A model generated the notes under the pieces. That model made no database searches. It was not told the DNA's origin and was given only the letters and a program-made list of their open reading frames with translations. Source: a virus. From it: a DNA stretch of 27,557 nt. The stretch is taken from IMG/VR virus record IMGVR_UViG_3300021964_000413, positions 1 to 27,557 of that record. One strand, given 5' to 3'. The position numbers and the translations under genes are program-made. Position 1 is the first letter of the stretch. Each line of letters begins with the position of its first letter. Positions 4,801 through 10,705 of the stretch are shown one piece after another.

Positions 4801-4818
4801 TGTTAACATGTATCGCAA
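4789..4818 (-). promoter_or_regulatory. Candidate promoter of the DUF1289 gene
   Basis: Minus strand TTGCGA (4813-4818), 18-base spacer, TATATA (4789-4794). The predicted start near 4782 lies about six bases from the ATG at 4776, so the mRNA would have almost no leader. The -35 is only 4/6, so confidence is moderate. Confidence 0.45.
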
Positions 4819-5159
4819 CCAGTTGGCTACAGCACATGAACACAGATAGTTAGAAGCATAGAACCAAACCCGAATAAAAAAAGGTATTCGGTTAAACAGC
4901 GTTAGCTGGATAGCTCTCGTTTATCTAGTACCATCAGTAATCAGCTGATGTCCGCTTTCACGATTCCCGATACCTTTATAGACTACTCAGTAGGAGACAC
5001 CTCTGCGGTTAAACACGTTTATCCTGGTCTGTCGCTATCTACATTCCAGAGGGCTGGGTCATAGCCCCGTTACATACATATTAGCATAACTGTAGTTTAA
5101 AGCAACTAGCGGAAATAGTTTCCGGTGGTTTCCACACTCTAAAAATAGTTACGGTGTGC
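4819..5159. other. Intergenic region rich in inverted repeats; candidate ncRNA or origin
   Basis: No gene is visible on either strand. Dyads seen: CCGAATA/TATTCGG (4870-4876, 4885-4891); CATCAG/CTGATG (4932-4937, 4945-4950) enclosing the palindrome ATCAGCTGAT; CTACT-C-AGTAG (4983-4993); TAAAC/GTTTA (5010-5021); GGGCT/AGCCC (5051-5055, 5063-5067); CGGAAA/TTTCCG (5110-5124). CGGTTAAACA is repeated at 4889-4898 and 5006-5015. Base composition is less A+T-rich than the left control region. The density of short helices fits a structured RNA or replication origin, but matches no RNA family I recognise (no tRNA, tmRNA, 6S or hammerhead core). Confidence 0.45.
5113..5158. repeat. Direct repeat AAATAGTT-CGGTG upstream of the right promoter
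   Basis: AAATAGTTTCCGGTGG (5113-5128) and AAATAGTTACGGTGTG (5143-5158) share AAATAGTT and CGGTG with a one-base gap, starting 30 bases apart (about three helical turns). The first overlaps the dyad CGGAAA-TAG-TTTCCG. The second abuts the -35 at 5160. The position fits an operator for activator or repressor binding. Confidence 0.5.
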
Positions 5160-5187
5160 TTGAACTTAACTATCTTTCAGATATACT
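5160..5187 (+). promoter_or_regulatory. Candidate rightward promoter giving a leaderless mRNA
   Basis: TTGAAC (5160-5165), 16-base spacer, TATACT (5182-5187). The start would fall at about 5194, exactly at the ATG of the winged-helix gene. An overlapping TATAAT (5187-5192) has no matching -35. The upstream bases contain no Shine-Dalgarno, which is consistent with leaderless translation. Confidence 0.5.
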
Positions 5188-5193
5188 ATAATT

Positions 5194-5622
5194 ATGGAAT
5201 ACAAGATACCTGAATCGATACAGATACAAAAGTTAAGGAATAAAGATCACAGACATTTTGTAGTGATTCCATATAAGGCAGTCATTGACAAAAAGGTGAC
5301 CAATGGTAACTTAAGAGTGTTATGTGCCTTAGCTGCATACTGTAACAAGCAAGGGTTTAGTATTGTTGGGATCAGAACATTGGCAAAACAACTACAGTGT
5401 TCTTTTCCTAACATACAACAACATTTAAAGAAGTTGATGAATCTAGGTTATGTAGAGATGAGAGCGAAGTCGGCTTATCCTGGGATTCGTGGTAACTTAA
5501 GACGCATTGTGTATGACAGTACCGTCAAGTGGGATGATGTGAAAGGTTACATGCTCGATAATGAAGACATCAATTACATTAAACGTTATACCGAGATAGA
5601 GAATGCCAAAGAGCAAAAGTAG
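5194..5622 (+). CDS. Winged-helix DNA-binding protein (possible replication initiator or regulator)
   Basis: 142 aa. Residues about 20-90 (RHFVVIPYKAVIDKKVTNGN, then LRVLCALAAYCNKQG, IRTLAKQLQCSFPNIQQHLKKLMNLGYVEMR) form a clear winged helix-turn-helix: a helix, the LAKQLQCSFPNIQQHLKKL recognition pair and a beta wing. The N-terminal layout (basic, h-VIP, then a helix) resembles phage and plasmid replication initiators as well as transcription regulators. In-frame stops lie just upstream, so ATG 5194 is the only good start; it has no ribosome site and sits at the predicted transcription start. It is the first gene of the rightward operon and borders the repeat-rich control region, so I infer it binds there. 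Its 3' end overlaps the next gene by 20 bases. Confidence 0.7.
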   Translation: MEYKIPESIQIQKLRNKDHRHFVVIPYKAVIDKKVTNGNLRVLCALAAYCNKQGFSIVGIRTLAKQLQCSFPNIQQHLKKLMNLGYVEMRAKSAYPGIRGNLRRIVYDSTVKWDDVKGYMLDNEDINYIKRYTEIENAKEQK

Positions 5623-6046
5623 TTTTAAAAGAGATTTAAGTCGTGGTGTCAAAGTAGAAGACTTTGTCTTACAAAAGATTAAGAATAAGTATCCGGAAGC
5701 CAGAAGGATTAATGGGTACTGTGCAGAGTATGACATTTGGATTCCAGAGATTAACCAAGGCATTGAAGTGAAGTATGATCCTAAAAGCAATGAGACAGGG
5801 AACATTGTGATTGAGATTGAGATGGGTGGTAAACCATCTGCTTTATCAACAACCAAAGCCTCACAATGGATATTCTATGATGGCAAGAGCTTGGTAAGTA
5901 TTGAACCCCGTGTGATTAAGGAATGTATCTATAGACACCAATTAAGATTGGTCACGTTTACCGGACCCGGAGATGAAAAGAGTAAGAGAGTTTATCTGGT
6001 GCCGAAAGAAACATTGTTTCAATATGGAAAGTATATCAATGTTTGA
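5603..6046 (+). CDS. PD-(D/E)XK nuclease-like protein
   Basis: 147 aa. A helix with GVKVEDFVLQKI (E20) is followed by EYDIWIPEINQGIEVKYDPK, giving D44 and E55-V-K57, the D...(E/D)xK catalytic arrangement of restriction-like nucleases. The next block ETGNIVIEIE (64-73) then S-T-KASQWIFYDG fits the core strands and helix of small phage or restriction-type members. Only the core fold is present at this length. Its substrate is not evident: host DNA breakdown, recombination-intermediate processing or defence evasion are all possible. The start overlaps the winged-helix gene by 20 bases, with a weak GAGA ribosome site. Confidence 0.7.
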   Translation: MPKSKSSFKRDLSRGVKVEDFVLQKIKNKYPEARRINGYCAEYDIWIPEINQGIEVKYDPKSNETGNIVIEIEMGGKPSALSTTKASQWIFYDGKSLVSIEPRVIKECIYRHQLRLVTFTGPGDEKSKRVYLVPKETLFQYGKYINV

Positions 6047-6224
6047 GTATGTGCTTGTTGTATATATGACAATGAAACACCCACAATACGTTGGACATTT
6101 TGTAGACTGTACACGAGCGAATAAATATGTTAACAAGCATTATCCGAAAGCAGAATATACCAGTTGTTTACATGAAGACTATATTAATTTACCAGAAGGT
6201 TTAGTGAAGAAGGAGATCAAATGA
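6039..6224 (+). CDS. Small hypothetical protein
   Basis: 61 aa from MFEYVLVVYMTMKHPQYVGH. I chose ATG 6039 because GGAAAG lies about eight bases upstream; the frame is open upstream to 5973, but those codons are basic and overlap the nuclease gene. The pattern of two short strands, a helix (CTRANKYVNKHYPKAEYTSC) and LHEDYINLP suggests a compact alpha-beta fold of the kind common among small phage proteins (h-hhh--- ... C-----ad-hh). It overlaps the nuclease end by eight bases and the next small gene by four. Not assignable to a named family. Confidence 0.6.
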   Translation: MFEYVLVVYMTMKHPQYVGHFVDCTRANKYVNKHYPKAEYTSCLHEDYINLPEGLVKKEIK

Positions 6225-6334
6225 GTAATAACGATGGAGTAGGACCAGGTGGCAAAGGCGATAAACCTAGACCAATTAATGACCGTAAGAAGTTTGAAGA
6301 AAACTTTGATCGTATCTTTGGTAAAAAGAAATGA
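6221..6334 (+). CDS. Tiny conserved-looking phage protein (GDKPRPIND..FEENFDRIFGKKK)
   Basis: 37 aa. A Gly/Asn-rich start (MSNNDGVGPGGKGDKPRPIN) leads to DRKKFEENFDRIFGKKK. Short proteins with a GDK-RP----F--N---IF-KK plan recur in marine and other podoviruses to my knowledge, always with unknown function. An AAGGAG ribosome site lies 5-6 bases before the ATG, which overlaps the preceding stop (ATGA). Its stop overlaps the next ATG in the same way, so translation is tightly coupled. The glycine-rich half is probably unstructured and the C-terminus a short basic helix. Confidence 0.65.
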   Translation: MSNNDGVGPGGKGDKPRPINDRKKFEENFDRIFGKKK

Positions 6335-6600
6335 CATTACGCGAATTCTATAAACTCATCTGTAAGGAGTTCAACGAGGGTGAACCGTTGGAATACAAGT
6401 TTACCGATCCAAGTGGCTATTGGAAAATGACTAAGGGTTTTACCGGGCATGGGCTGAAAGAGATGAAAGCCAGTCAATGGTTAAAGATGATTGAATTGTG
6501 TACTCGTGATGTAGAAGCAGAACATAAGAATGATATACGGAGTCGTGGACGTCCGACAAAAAAGGTCCACAATAAATATGTAGGAGACTTATATGAGTGA
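6331..6600 (+). CDS. Hypothetical protein with AT-hook-like RGRP motif
   Basis: 89 aa. The N-terminal two-thirds (MTLREFYKLICKEFNEGEPL, then EYKFTDPSGYWKMTKGF) looks like a small alpha-beta domain. The C-terminal part has SRGRPTKK (71-78), the core of an AT-hook minor-groove binding motif, suggesting DNA contact. Start overlaps the previous stop. The end overlaps the ribbon-helix-helix gene by eight bases, and AGGAGA near its 3' end serves that gene. No named family. Confidence 0.55.
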   Translation: MTLREFYKLICKEFNEGEPLEYKFTDPSGYWKMTKGFTGHGLKEMKASQWLKMIELCTRDVEAEHKNDIRSRGRPTKKVHNKYVGDLYE

Positions 6601-6754
6601 TCTAAAACCGTTTTTAGTTCGTCTCACTCCTCAAAGTGTTGAGTTGCTAAACAAGACTGCGAAGGAACATGAGAAAACTAAGGCAAGCATTATTAATGAT
6701 GCGATCAAAGCTTACTGTACTAAAGACATTAATGCGAGATTAAATCGACTATGA
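6593..6754 (+). CDS. Ribbon-helix-helix (Arc/CopG-like) DNA-binding protein
   Basis: 53 aa. The pattern PFLVRLTPQSVELLNKTAKE then HEKTKASIINDAIKAYC is a complete ribbon-helix-helix: a short strand (FLVRL), helix one and a second helix beginning at K-SIINDAI. Such proteins dimerise and bind operators through the paired strands. The ribosome site TAGGAGA is well placed about eight bases upstream. Being in the middle of the rightward operon, it is a likely regulator of phage or host promoters, possibly acting on the repeats in the control region; that target is inference. Confidence 0.75.
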   Translation: MSDLKPFLVRLTPQSVELLNKTAKEHEKTKASIINDAIKAYCTKDINARLNRL

Positions 6755-7122
6755 CACCGACACTGAGATTTGAATTGCCATACCCACCGAGTGTTAATAA
6801 TTATTGGCACGCATCGGGAAAGCGAAGGTATATCTCTCCAGCTGGAAAAAAATTTACCGAGGAAGTATTTGCAGTAGTGAAGCAATCTGGGTATAAAGGG
6901 TTTGGCGATAAGAGTCTTGGGATTAGTGTGATGATACACCCTAGATCAAAAAGAATATTTGACCTAGATAATACCTTAAAAGCAATATTAGATGCACTCA
7001 TGAAGGCTAACGTGTATGATGATGATAGTCAATTTGAATACATTGAGATTGCTAGAGGTGAAGCGAAGGATGGTGGCGCAGCTGTCGTCCATATTTATGA
7101 ATTAGAAAAGGAAGAAGAATAA
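6751..7122 (+). CDS. rusA: RusA-type Holliday junction resolvase
   Basis: 123 aa. RusA enzymes are dimeric Mg-dependent endonucleases that cut four-way DNA junctions. Motifs visible: ELPYPPSVNNYWH (8-20), R..YISPAGKKF (26-35), and the catalytic block FDLDNTLKAILDALMKANVYDDDSQ (70-94) with acidic residues D71, D73 and the D90-92 cluster, plus K77. These correspond to the essential aspartates and lysine of E. coli RusA. The length is typical. It overlaps the RHH gene and abuts the SSB-tail gene (TAATGG junction), forming a small DNA-processing cluster just ahead of terminase, consistent with resolving branched concatemers before packaging. Confidence 0.9.
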   Translation: MTPTLRFELPYPPSVNNYWHASGKRRYISPAGKKFTEEVFAVVKQSGYKGFGDKSLGISVMIHPRSKRIFDLDNTLKAILDALMKANVYDDDSQFEYIEIARGEAKDGGAAVVHIYELEKEEE

Positions 7123-7421
7123 TGGCACAAGATAATGGGTATCAAGCAAAACCGGGTACAGGCTCTGTATTTAAAAACGACAACAAAACTGAAGATTGGC
7201 ATGCCGATTGGCGTGGTAAGATCCTCATGCCGGATGGGTCTGAGCATTACTTAGACGTGTATGACAACGTGAGTAAAGGTGGCGTTGCATACAAAAGTGT
7301 GCGAATTGGTAATCCTGTGGCGAACAAAGGTGGGCAAGCACCAGTACGTCATTCGCAGCCAGCGAATCAGGCTATGTCCTCAGATAACTTAAATGAACTT
7401 GATGACGACTTACCCTTCTAA
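7122..7421 (+). CDS. DUF736-like small protein with SSB-type acidic tail
   Basis: 99 aa. The region GSVFKNDNKTEDWHADWRGK (14-32) followed by ILMPDGSEHYLDVYDN and a predicted strand VAYKSVRIGN looks like a small beta (OB-like) domain and recalls DUF736-type proteins. A flexible Gln/Asn/Ser linker (66-90) ends in NELDDDLPF (91-99). DDDLPF closely matches the C-terminal tip of bacterial SSB (DDDIPF), the peptide that docks SSB-binding repair proteins. I infer a phage single-strand binding protein or an SSB mimic. It lies between RusA and the terminase genes and overlaps each by one base. Confidence 0.65.
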   Translation: MAQDNGYQAKPGTGSVFKNDNKTEDWHADWRGKILMPDGSEHYLDVYDNVSKGGVAYKSVRIGNPVANKGGQAPVRHSQPANQAMSSDNLNELDDDLPF

Positions 7422-7840
7422 TGGCTGAAACTAAAAACAAAAATAAACCGATTCCAAGTCTATCAGGGTATGGTGGGGTAAGATCCTTGCAGAAAAACTT
7501 GGAGCGGAGTACGACCATCGCAGCAAATCGAGAGGCGGTAGCCTACTCGTTGCTGTGTATGGCGAATACTAAATTGTCTGATATCATGGAATGGGATGAA
7601 GCGGGTAATGTCAAAGTTAAAGCCAGTAAAGACATTCCTGATACAGCCATGCAAGCGATTAAAAGAATTAAGACGAATCCTAAGACAGGTGAAATAGAAA
7701 TAGAACTGTGGGATAAAGTACAAACCTTAAGACTGTTAGCGAAAGCCAGTGGTCTACTCGACAATCCTGATGAGTCAGATAAACCATCGGTGATTGGTAT
7801 TAACGTAAAAGCACCTGAGACATTTGACAATGAAGAATAA
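7421..7840 (+). CDS. terS: Terminase small subunit (probable)
   Basis: 139 aa. It has a basic N-terminus, then a helical section REAVAYSLLCMANTKLSDIM (38-57), a conserved KDIPDTAMQAIKRIKTNPKT stretch (70-89), and EIELWDKVQTLRLLAKASGLL (93-113). The final S-I-A-K-----I--G---hE-----K--AL--Lak--GLL plan is typical of phage small terminases of the Terminase_2-like type, which recognise the packaging site and assemble as rings. Position six genes before end-of-operon is irrelevant; what counts is that the large subunit follows 560 bases later in the same operon. The recognition domain is not clearly visible, so the call is probable rather than certain. Confidence 0.7.
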   Translation: MAETKNKNKPIPSLSGYGGVRSLQKNLERSTTIAANREAVAYSLLCMANTKLSDIMEWDEAGNVKVKASKDIPDTAMQAIKRIKTNPKTGEIEIELWDKVQTLRLLAKASGLLDNPDESDKPSVIGINVKAPETFDNEE

Positions 7841-8018
7841 AGCATCACGAGATAAATATATGCAGATTATCAAAGAAGAAGCAGCAAAGACAAAAGATTA
7901 CGATAGATCGAGAGGTTGGATTAAAAAAATATTAGATAATCCAAACGATCAGTTTGAAGTGGTGAACAAGTTTGCTCAAGAAGCAGCGCGAAGATTAGGA
8001 ATAAATAAAGATGAATGA
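7830..8018 (+). CDS. Small hypothetical helical protein
   Basis: 62 aa from MKNKASRDKYMQIIKEEAAK. The frame opens at TTG 7824, but ATG 7830 overlaps the small terminase end and is more likely. It is helical and highly charged: a basic N-terminal half, then NPNDQFEVVNKFAQEAARRLGINKDE. No strong ribosome site is visible apart from purine-rich bases of the terminase end, so translational coupling is expected. It overlaps the DUF3310 gene by eight bases. Not recognised. Confidence 0.55.
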   Translation: MKNKASRDKYMQIIKEEAAKTKDYDRSRGWIKKILDNPNDQFEVVNKFAQEAARRLGINKDE

Positions 8019-8259
8019 TCCAAAAGACATCCAAGTTGGTGGTGACCATTACAAGCGACACGCTATACAACCTATAGATGTTATGAAAGAATACCTATCA
8101 GATGAGGCGTACGAGGGATTTCTGAATGGTAATATTATTAAGTACGCATTGAGGTGGAGAGATAAAGGGGGTGTTGAGGACTTGAAGAAGTTACAACACT
8201 ATGTCGCCTTTTTAGTAAAACAACTGGAGACTAAAAATGGAACTCAAGGCAATGATTGA
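8011..8259 (+). CDS. DUF3310 domain protein
   Basis: 82 aa. The conserved VGGDHYKRHAIQPIDVM (9-25), then GFLNGNIIKYALRWRDKGGV and EDLKKLQHYVAFLV is the full DUF3310 signature, a common small phage protein sometimes annotated as a nucleotide kinase, though without biochemical proof. The GGDHYK and NIIKYALR blocks are intact. It overlaps the preceding gene by eight bases and the following small coiled-coil gene by 23 bases. Confidence 0.85.
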   Translation: MNDPKDIQVGGDHYKRHAIQPIDVMKEYLSDEAYEGFLNGNIIKYALRWRDKGGVEDLKKLQHYVAFLVKQLETKNGTQGND

Positions 8260-8398
8260 GCAGTTGCGTGAAGAGTTTGCTATGGCGCACTTAAATAATA
8301 CCCGAGTCATGGAGATTATTGATGCGTTATGGAAAGAGAATCAAGAACTCAAACGCTTAGCCACAATGAAGTTTAAAGATATTGATGATGAAGAATGA
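8237..8398 (+). CDS. Small coiled-coil hypothetical protein
   Basis: 53 aa (MELKAMIEQLREEFAMAHLN ...). Heptad-like spacing of hydrophobics through IEQLREEF, VMEIIDALW and ENQELKRL suggests one long helix or coiled coil, ending acidic (IDDEE). CTGGAGA lies about eight bases before the ATG inside the DUF3310 gene. Its last four bases overlap the terminase start (ATGA). Size and position are similar to small phage proteins encoded just before terminase; function unknown. Confidence 0.6.
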   Translation: MELKAMIEQLREEFAMAHLNNTRVMEIIDALWKENQELKRLATMKFKDIDDEE

Positions 8399-9957
8399 GT
8401 AATAAAAAAGAACGTAGTAAAAAAGAGTTAGCGGGTCCAGGCATTGATCTGGATTTTAGTGGAGCATTAACGACTTATAAATTTCTCCAAAGTAATGCAT
8501 TTGTTCGCGGATTGATGGGACCAGTAGGTTCTGGTAAATCTTATGCATGCGCTGCTGAAATCATGATGAGGGCTGTCAGACAGAAGCCGTCACCACTCGA
8601 TGGGGTCCGCTACACTCGTTTCGTAATTGTCAGGAACTCATACCCAGAGCTTAAGACGACAACCATTAAGACATGGCAAGAGTTATTTCCTGAAAACACT
8701 TTTGGTCCGATGTTATATACACCTCCAATCACGCATCACATACGCCTACCCTCCCGAGGTGATGCCGCAGGCATAGACTGCGAAGTGATCTTTTTAGCAT
8801 TGGACCAACCTAAAGATGTACGTAAACTATTATCATTAGAGTTAACAGGAGCATGGGTCAATGAAGCAAGAGAACTTCCAAAAGCTGTTATTGATGGTCT
8901 CACTCATCGGGTTGGTCGCTATCCTACACAGCGGGATGGTGGACCGACTTGGCATGGAGTGTGGATGGATACTAACCCAATGGATGATGACCATTGGTGG
9001 TTCCGCCTAAGCGAGAAAGAACCGATCACAGGTAAGTATGGATGGGGCTTCTTTAAACAACCGGGTGGCGTCGTAGAAGTATCCCCTGAAGATTTACCTG
9101 AGAATCCTGAAGCCAACGATCATATTTTTGCGGGTGGTCGTTGGTGGACGATTAATGGTAAGGCAGAAAACGTCAATAACTTACCAGGTGGATATTACAA
9201 TCAGATGTTGGGTGGTAAGAACTTAGATTGGATTCGTTGTTATGCGGAAGGTAAATACACCTACGTACAAGAAGGTCGACCGGTGTGGGGTGAATATGAT
9301 GATAACCTGATGAGTTCTGCTGAAGTGGATTACGATCCTAACCTACCTATACACATTGGTCTTGACTTTGGTTTAACACCAGCGGCAGCGATTGGTCAAC
9401 GATTAGCTAATGGCAGATGGGTGATCTTACATGAGATCGTCACTGAAGATATGGGGCTAGAACGATTTGGTCAACAATTATTAGCAGAGATTAATGCAAA
9501 GTATCCTAAAGCACAAGTCTTAGTCTGGGGTGACCCAGCGGGTATGCAACGTGATGCGATTTATGAAGTGACTGCATTTGATTATTTGAGAACATTAGGT
9601 TTGCGCGCACAACCGACGGCATCGAATAACTTTAGAGTTAGACGTGAAGCCGCAGCTGCACCGATGCAACGATTGATTGCGGGTAAGCCAGGACTGATGG
9701 TGCATACTTCTTGCAAACGATTACGTAAATCACTAGCCGGTGGTTATCATTTTAAACGAGTCGCTGTGGGTGCCGGACAAGAGCGATTTAAAGATAGCCC
9801 CAATAAAAACGAACACTCACACATTGGTGATGCATTTGGTTACTTGCTGTTAGGTGGGGGTGAACATAAGCGCATGACCAAGTCAGCCTTAACACAAAAC
9901 ACTTTGATTTCACAAACAGTCGTCAATACTGATTTCGATGTTTTTAATCAACATTGA
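8395..9957 (+). CDS. terL: Terminase large subunit
   Basis: 520 aa. The packaging motor and nuclease that translocates DNA into the prohead and cuts the concatemer. The ATPase half has Walker A GPVGSGKS (42-49), Walker B-like GAWVNEARE (152-160) with the catalytic E158 region, and a coupling motif WMDTNP (190-195). The RNase H-like nuclease half has acidic residues in GLDFG (D324), VWGDPAG (D380) and HSHIGDAFGY (D479). All motifs are intact and the length is normal. Start overlaps the previous stop by four bases. Packaging type (direct terminal repeats, cohesive ends or headful) cannot be told from the sequence alone. Confidence 0.95.
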   Translation: MSNKKERSKKELAGPGIDLDFSGALTTYKFLQSNAFVRGLMGPVGSGKSYACAAEIMMRAVRQKPSPLDGVRYTRFVIVRNSYPELKTTTIKTWQELFPENTFGPMLYTPPITHHIRLPSRGDAAGIDCEVIFLALDQPKDVRKLLSLELTGAWVNEARELPKAVIDGLTHRVGRYPTQRDGGPTWHGVWMDTNPMDDDHWWFRLSEKEPITGKYGWGFFKQPGGVVEVSPEDLPENPEANDHIFAGGRWWTINGKAENVNNLPGGYYNQMLGGKNLDWIRCYAEGKYTYVQEGRPVWGEYDDNLMSSAEVDYDPNLPIHIGLDFGLTPAAAIGQRLANGRWVILHEIVTEDMGLERFGQQLLAEINAKYPKAQVLVWGDPAGMQRDAIYEVTAFDYLRTLGLRAQPTASNNFRVRREAAAAPMQRLIAGKPGLMVHTSCKRLRKSLAGGYHFKRVAVGAGQERFKDSPNKNEHSHIGDAFGYLLLGGGEHKRMTKSALTQNTLISQTVVNTDFDVFNQH

Positions 9958-10429
9958 TAAGATACTACAAGCATTACCGAACTTAGACAATGGATATTAT
10001 TTACCATTTCATTCGGATCATGTGGCTAACTTTAAAGGAATTATTGAATATGAATCTCAATCAATTACGATTGAAGATCGAATCCACATGTTGGAATACC
10101 AGTCTCAACTTGGTCCTAGTATTACTGCGTTTGTTAATAATACTCCTGTCGCTGTGTTTGGTGCTGTGTTTCTCTGGAAAGGCGTGGCTGAAGCGTGGTC
10201 TCTATTCAGTGAGGAATCCAGAAGATACCCAATAGCTATGACAAAAGGTGCAAATGCATTTTTTGATAGCTGTCAGATATTATTTAATTTACATCGTATT
10301 CAAATTACCGTAAAATGTAATGATCAAAGGGCTGTGCGATGGGCTAAGCATTTACGTTTTATATCAGAAGGAACGATGATTGGTTATAGTGCAGATAAAG
10401 ACGATACATATATGATGAGGAGAACTTAA
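9938..10429 (+). CDS. T7 gp13-like protein with GNAT acetyltransferase fold
   Basis: 163 aa. The middle (VAVFGAVFLWKGVAEAWSLF) and the C-terminal block (LHRIQITVKCNDQRAVRWAK then HLRFISEGTMIGYSADKDDT) show the strand-helix plan of GNAT acyltransferases, with N-x-x-A-x-x-h-x-x-hGF-like NDQRAVRWAKHLRF. T7 gp13, needed for internal core assembly, shares this fold. Enzymatic activity is doubtful because the usual Q/R-x-x-G-x-A acetyl-CoA loop is not clear. It overlaps the terminase end by 20 bases and lies well away from the other core proteins (19-25 kb), unlike the T7 order. Confidence 0.75.
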   Translation: MFLINIDKILQALPNLDNGYYLPFHSDHVANFKGIIEYESQSITIEDRIHMLEYQSQLGPSITAFVNNTPVAVFGAVFLWKGVAEAWSLFSEESRRYPIAMTKGANAFFDSCQILFNLHRIQITVKCNDQRAVRWAKHLRFISEGTMIGYSADKDDTYMMRRT

Positions 10430-10704
10430 TGGGTGGTTTATTTGGTGGCGCACCTAAGATGCCAAAGGTCGATACATCTGCACAAGATAAAATGATTGAG
10501 CAGACACAGCAACAAATCGAAATGCAACAGAAAGAAACAGAGCGTTTACGTACACAAGCTGAAGAAGAAAGACGTACAATGGAAGAACAACTAGCATCAA
10601 AACAAGCAGCAAGACGTCGTGGTGGTAAACGATCATTATTGTCTGAAGCACGCTTTATGCCAGAACTCGGTGTAACTGACGAAGACCAAACCCTCGGAGG
10701 TTAA
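10429..10704 (+). CDS. Small coiled-coil virion-associated protein (probable)
   Basis: 91 aa. A Gly-rich start (MGGLFGGAPKMPKVD) precedes a long charged coiled coil (about 16-60, Q/E/K-rich) and a tail RRRGGKRSLLSEARFMPELG ending in acidic residues. The N-terminus MGG-FGG-P--P and the R-G--SLLS motif recur in phage structural proteins that sit between terminase and portal. AGGAGA is well placed upstream. It may assist capsid or core assembly; inference from position. Confidence 0.6.
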   Translation: MGGLFGGAPKMPKVDTSAQDKMIEQTQQQIEMQQKETERLRTQAEEERRTMEEQLASKQAARRRGGKRSLLSEARFMPELGVTDEDQTLGG

Positions 10705-10705
10705 C

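Noticed and set aside
4930-4965. CTGATG on both strands as a hammerhead ribozyme core
   Set aside because: The required CUGANGA and GAAA elements are not both present in the right order on either strand.
5000-5100. Possible tRNA in the structured intergenic region
   Set aside because: No acceptor/T-arm combination with a GTTCRA loop; the stems seen are too short and wrongly spaced.
7824-7850. TTGACA inside the small terminase gene end
   Set aside because: No TATAAT-like element at proper spacing; the bases are accounted for by coding sequence.
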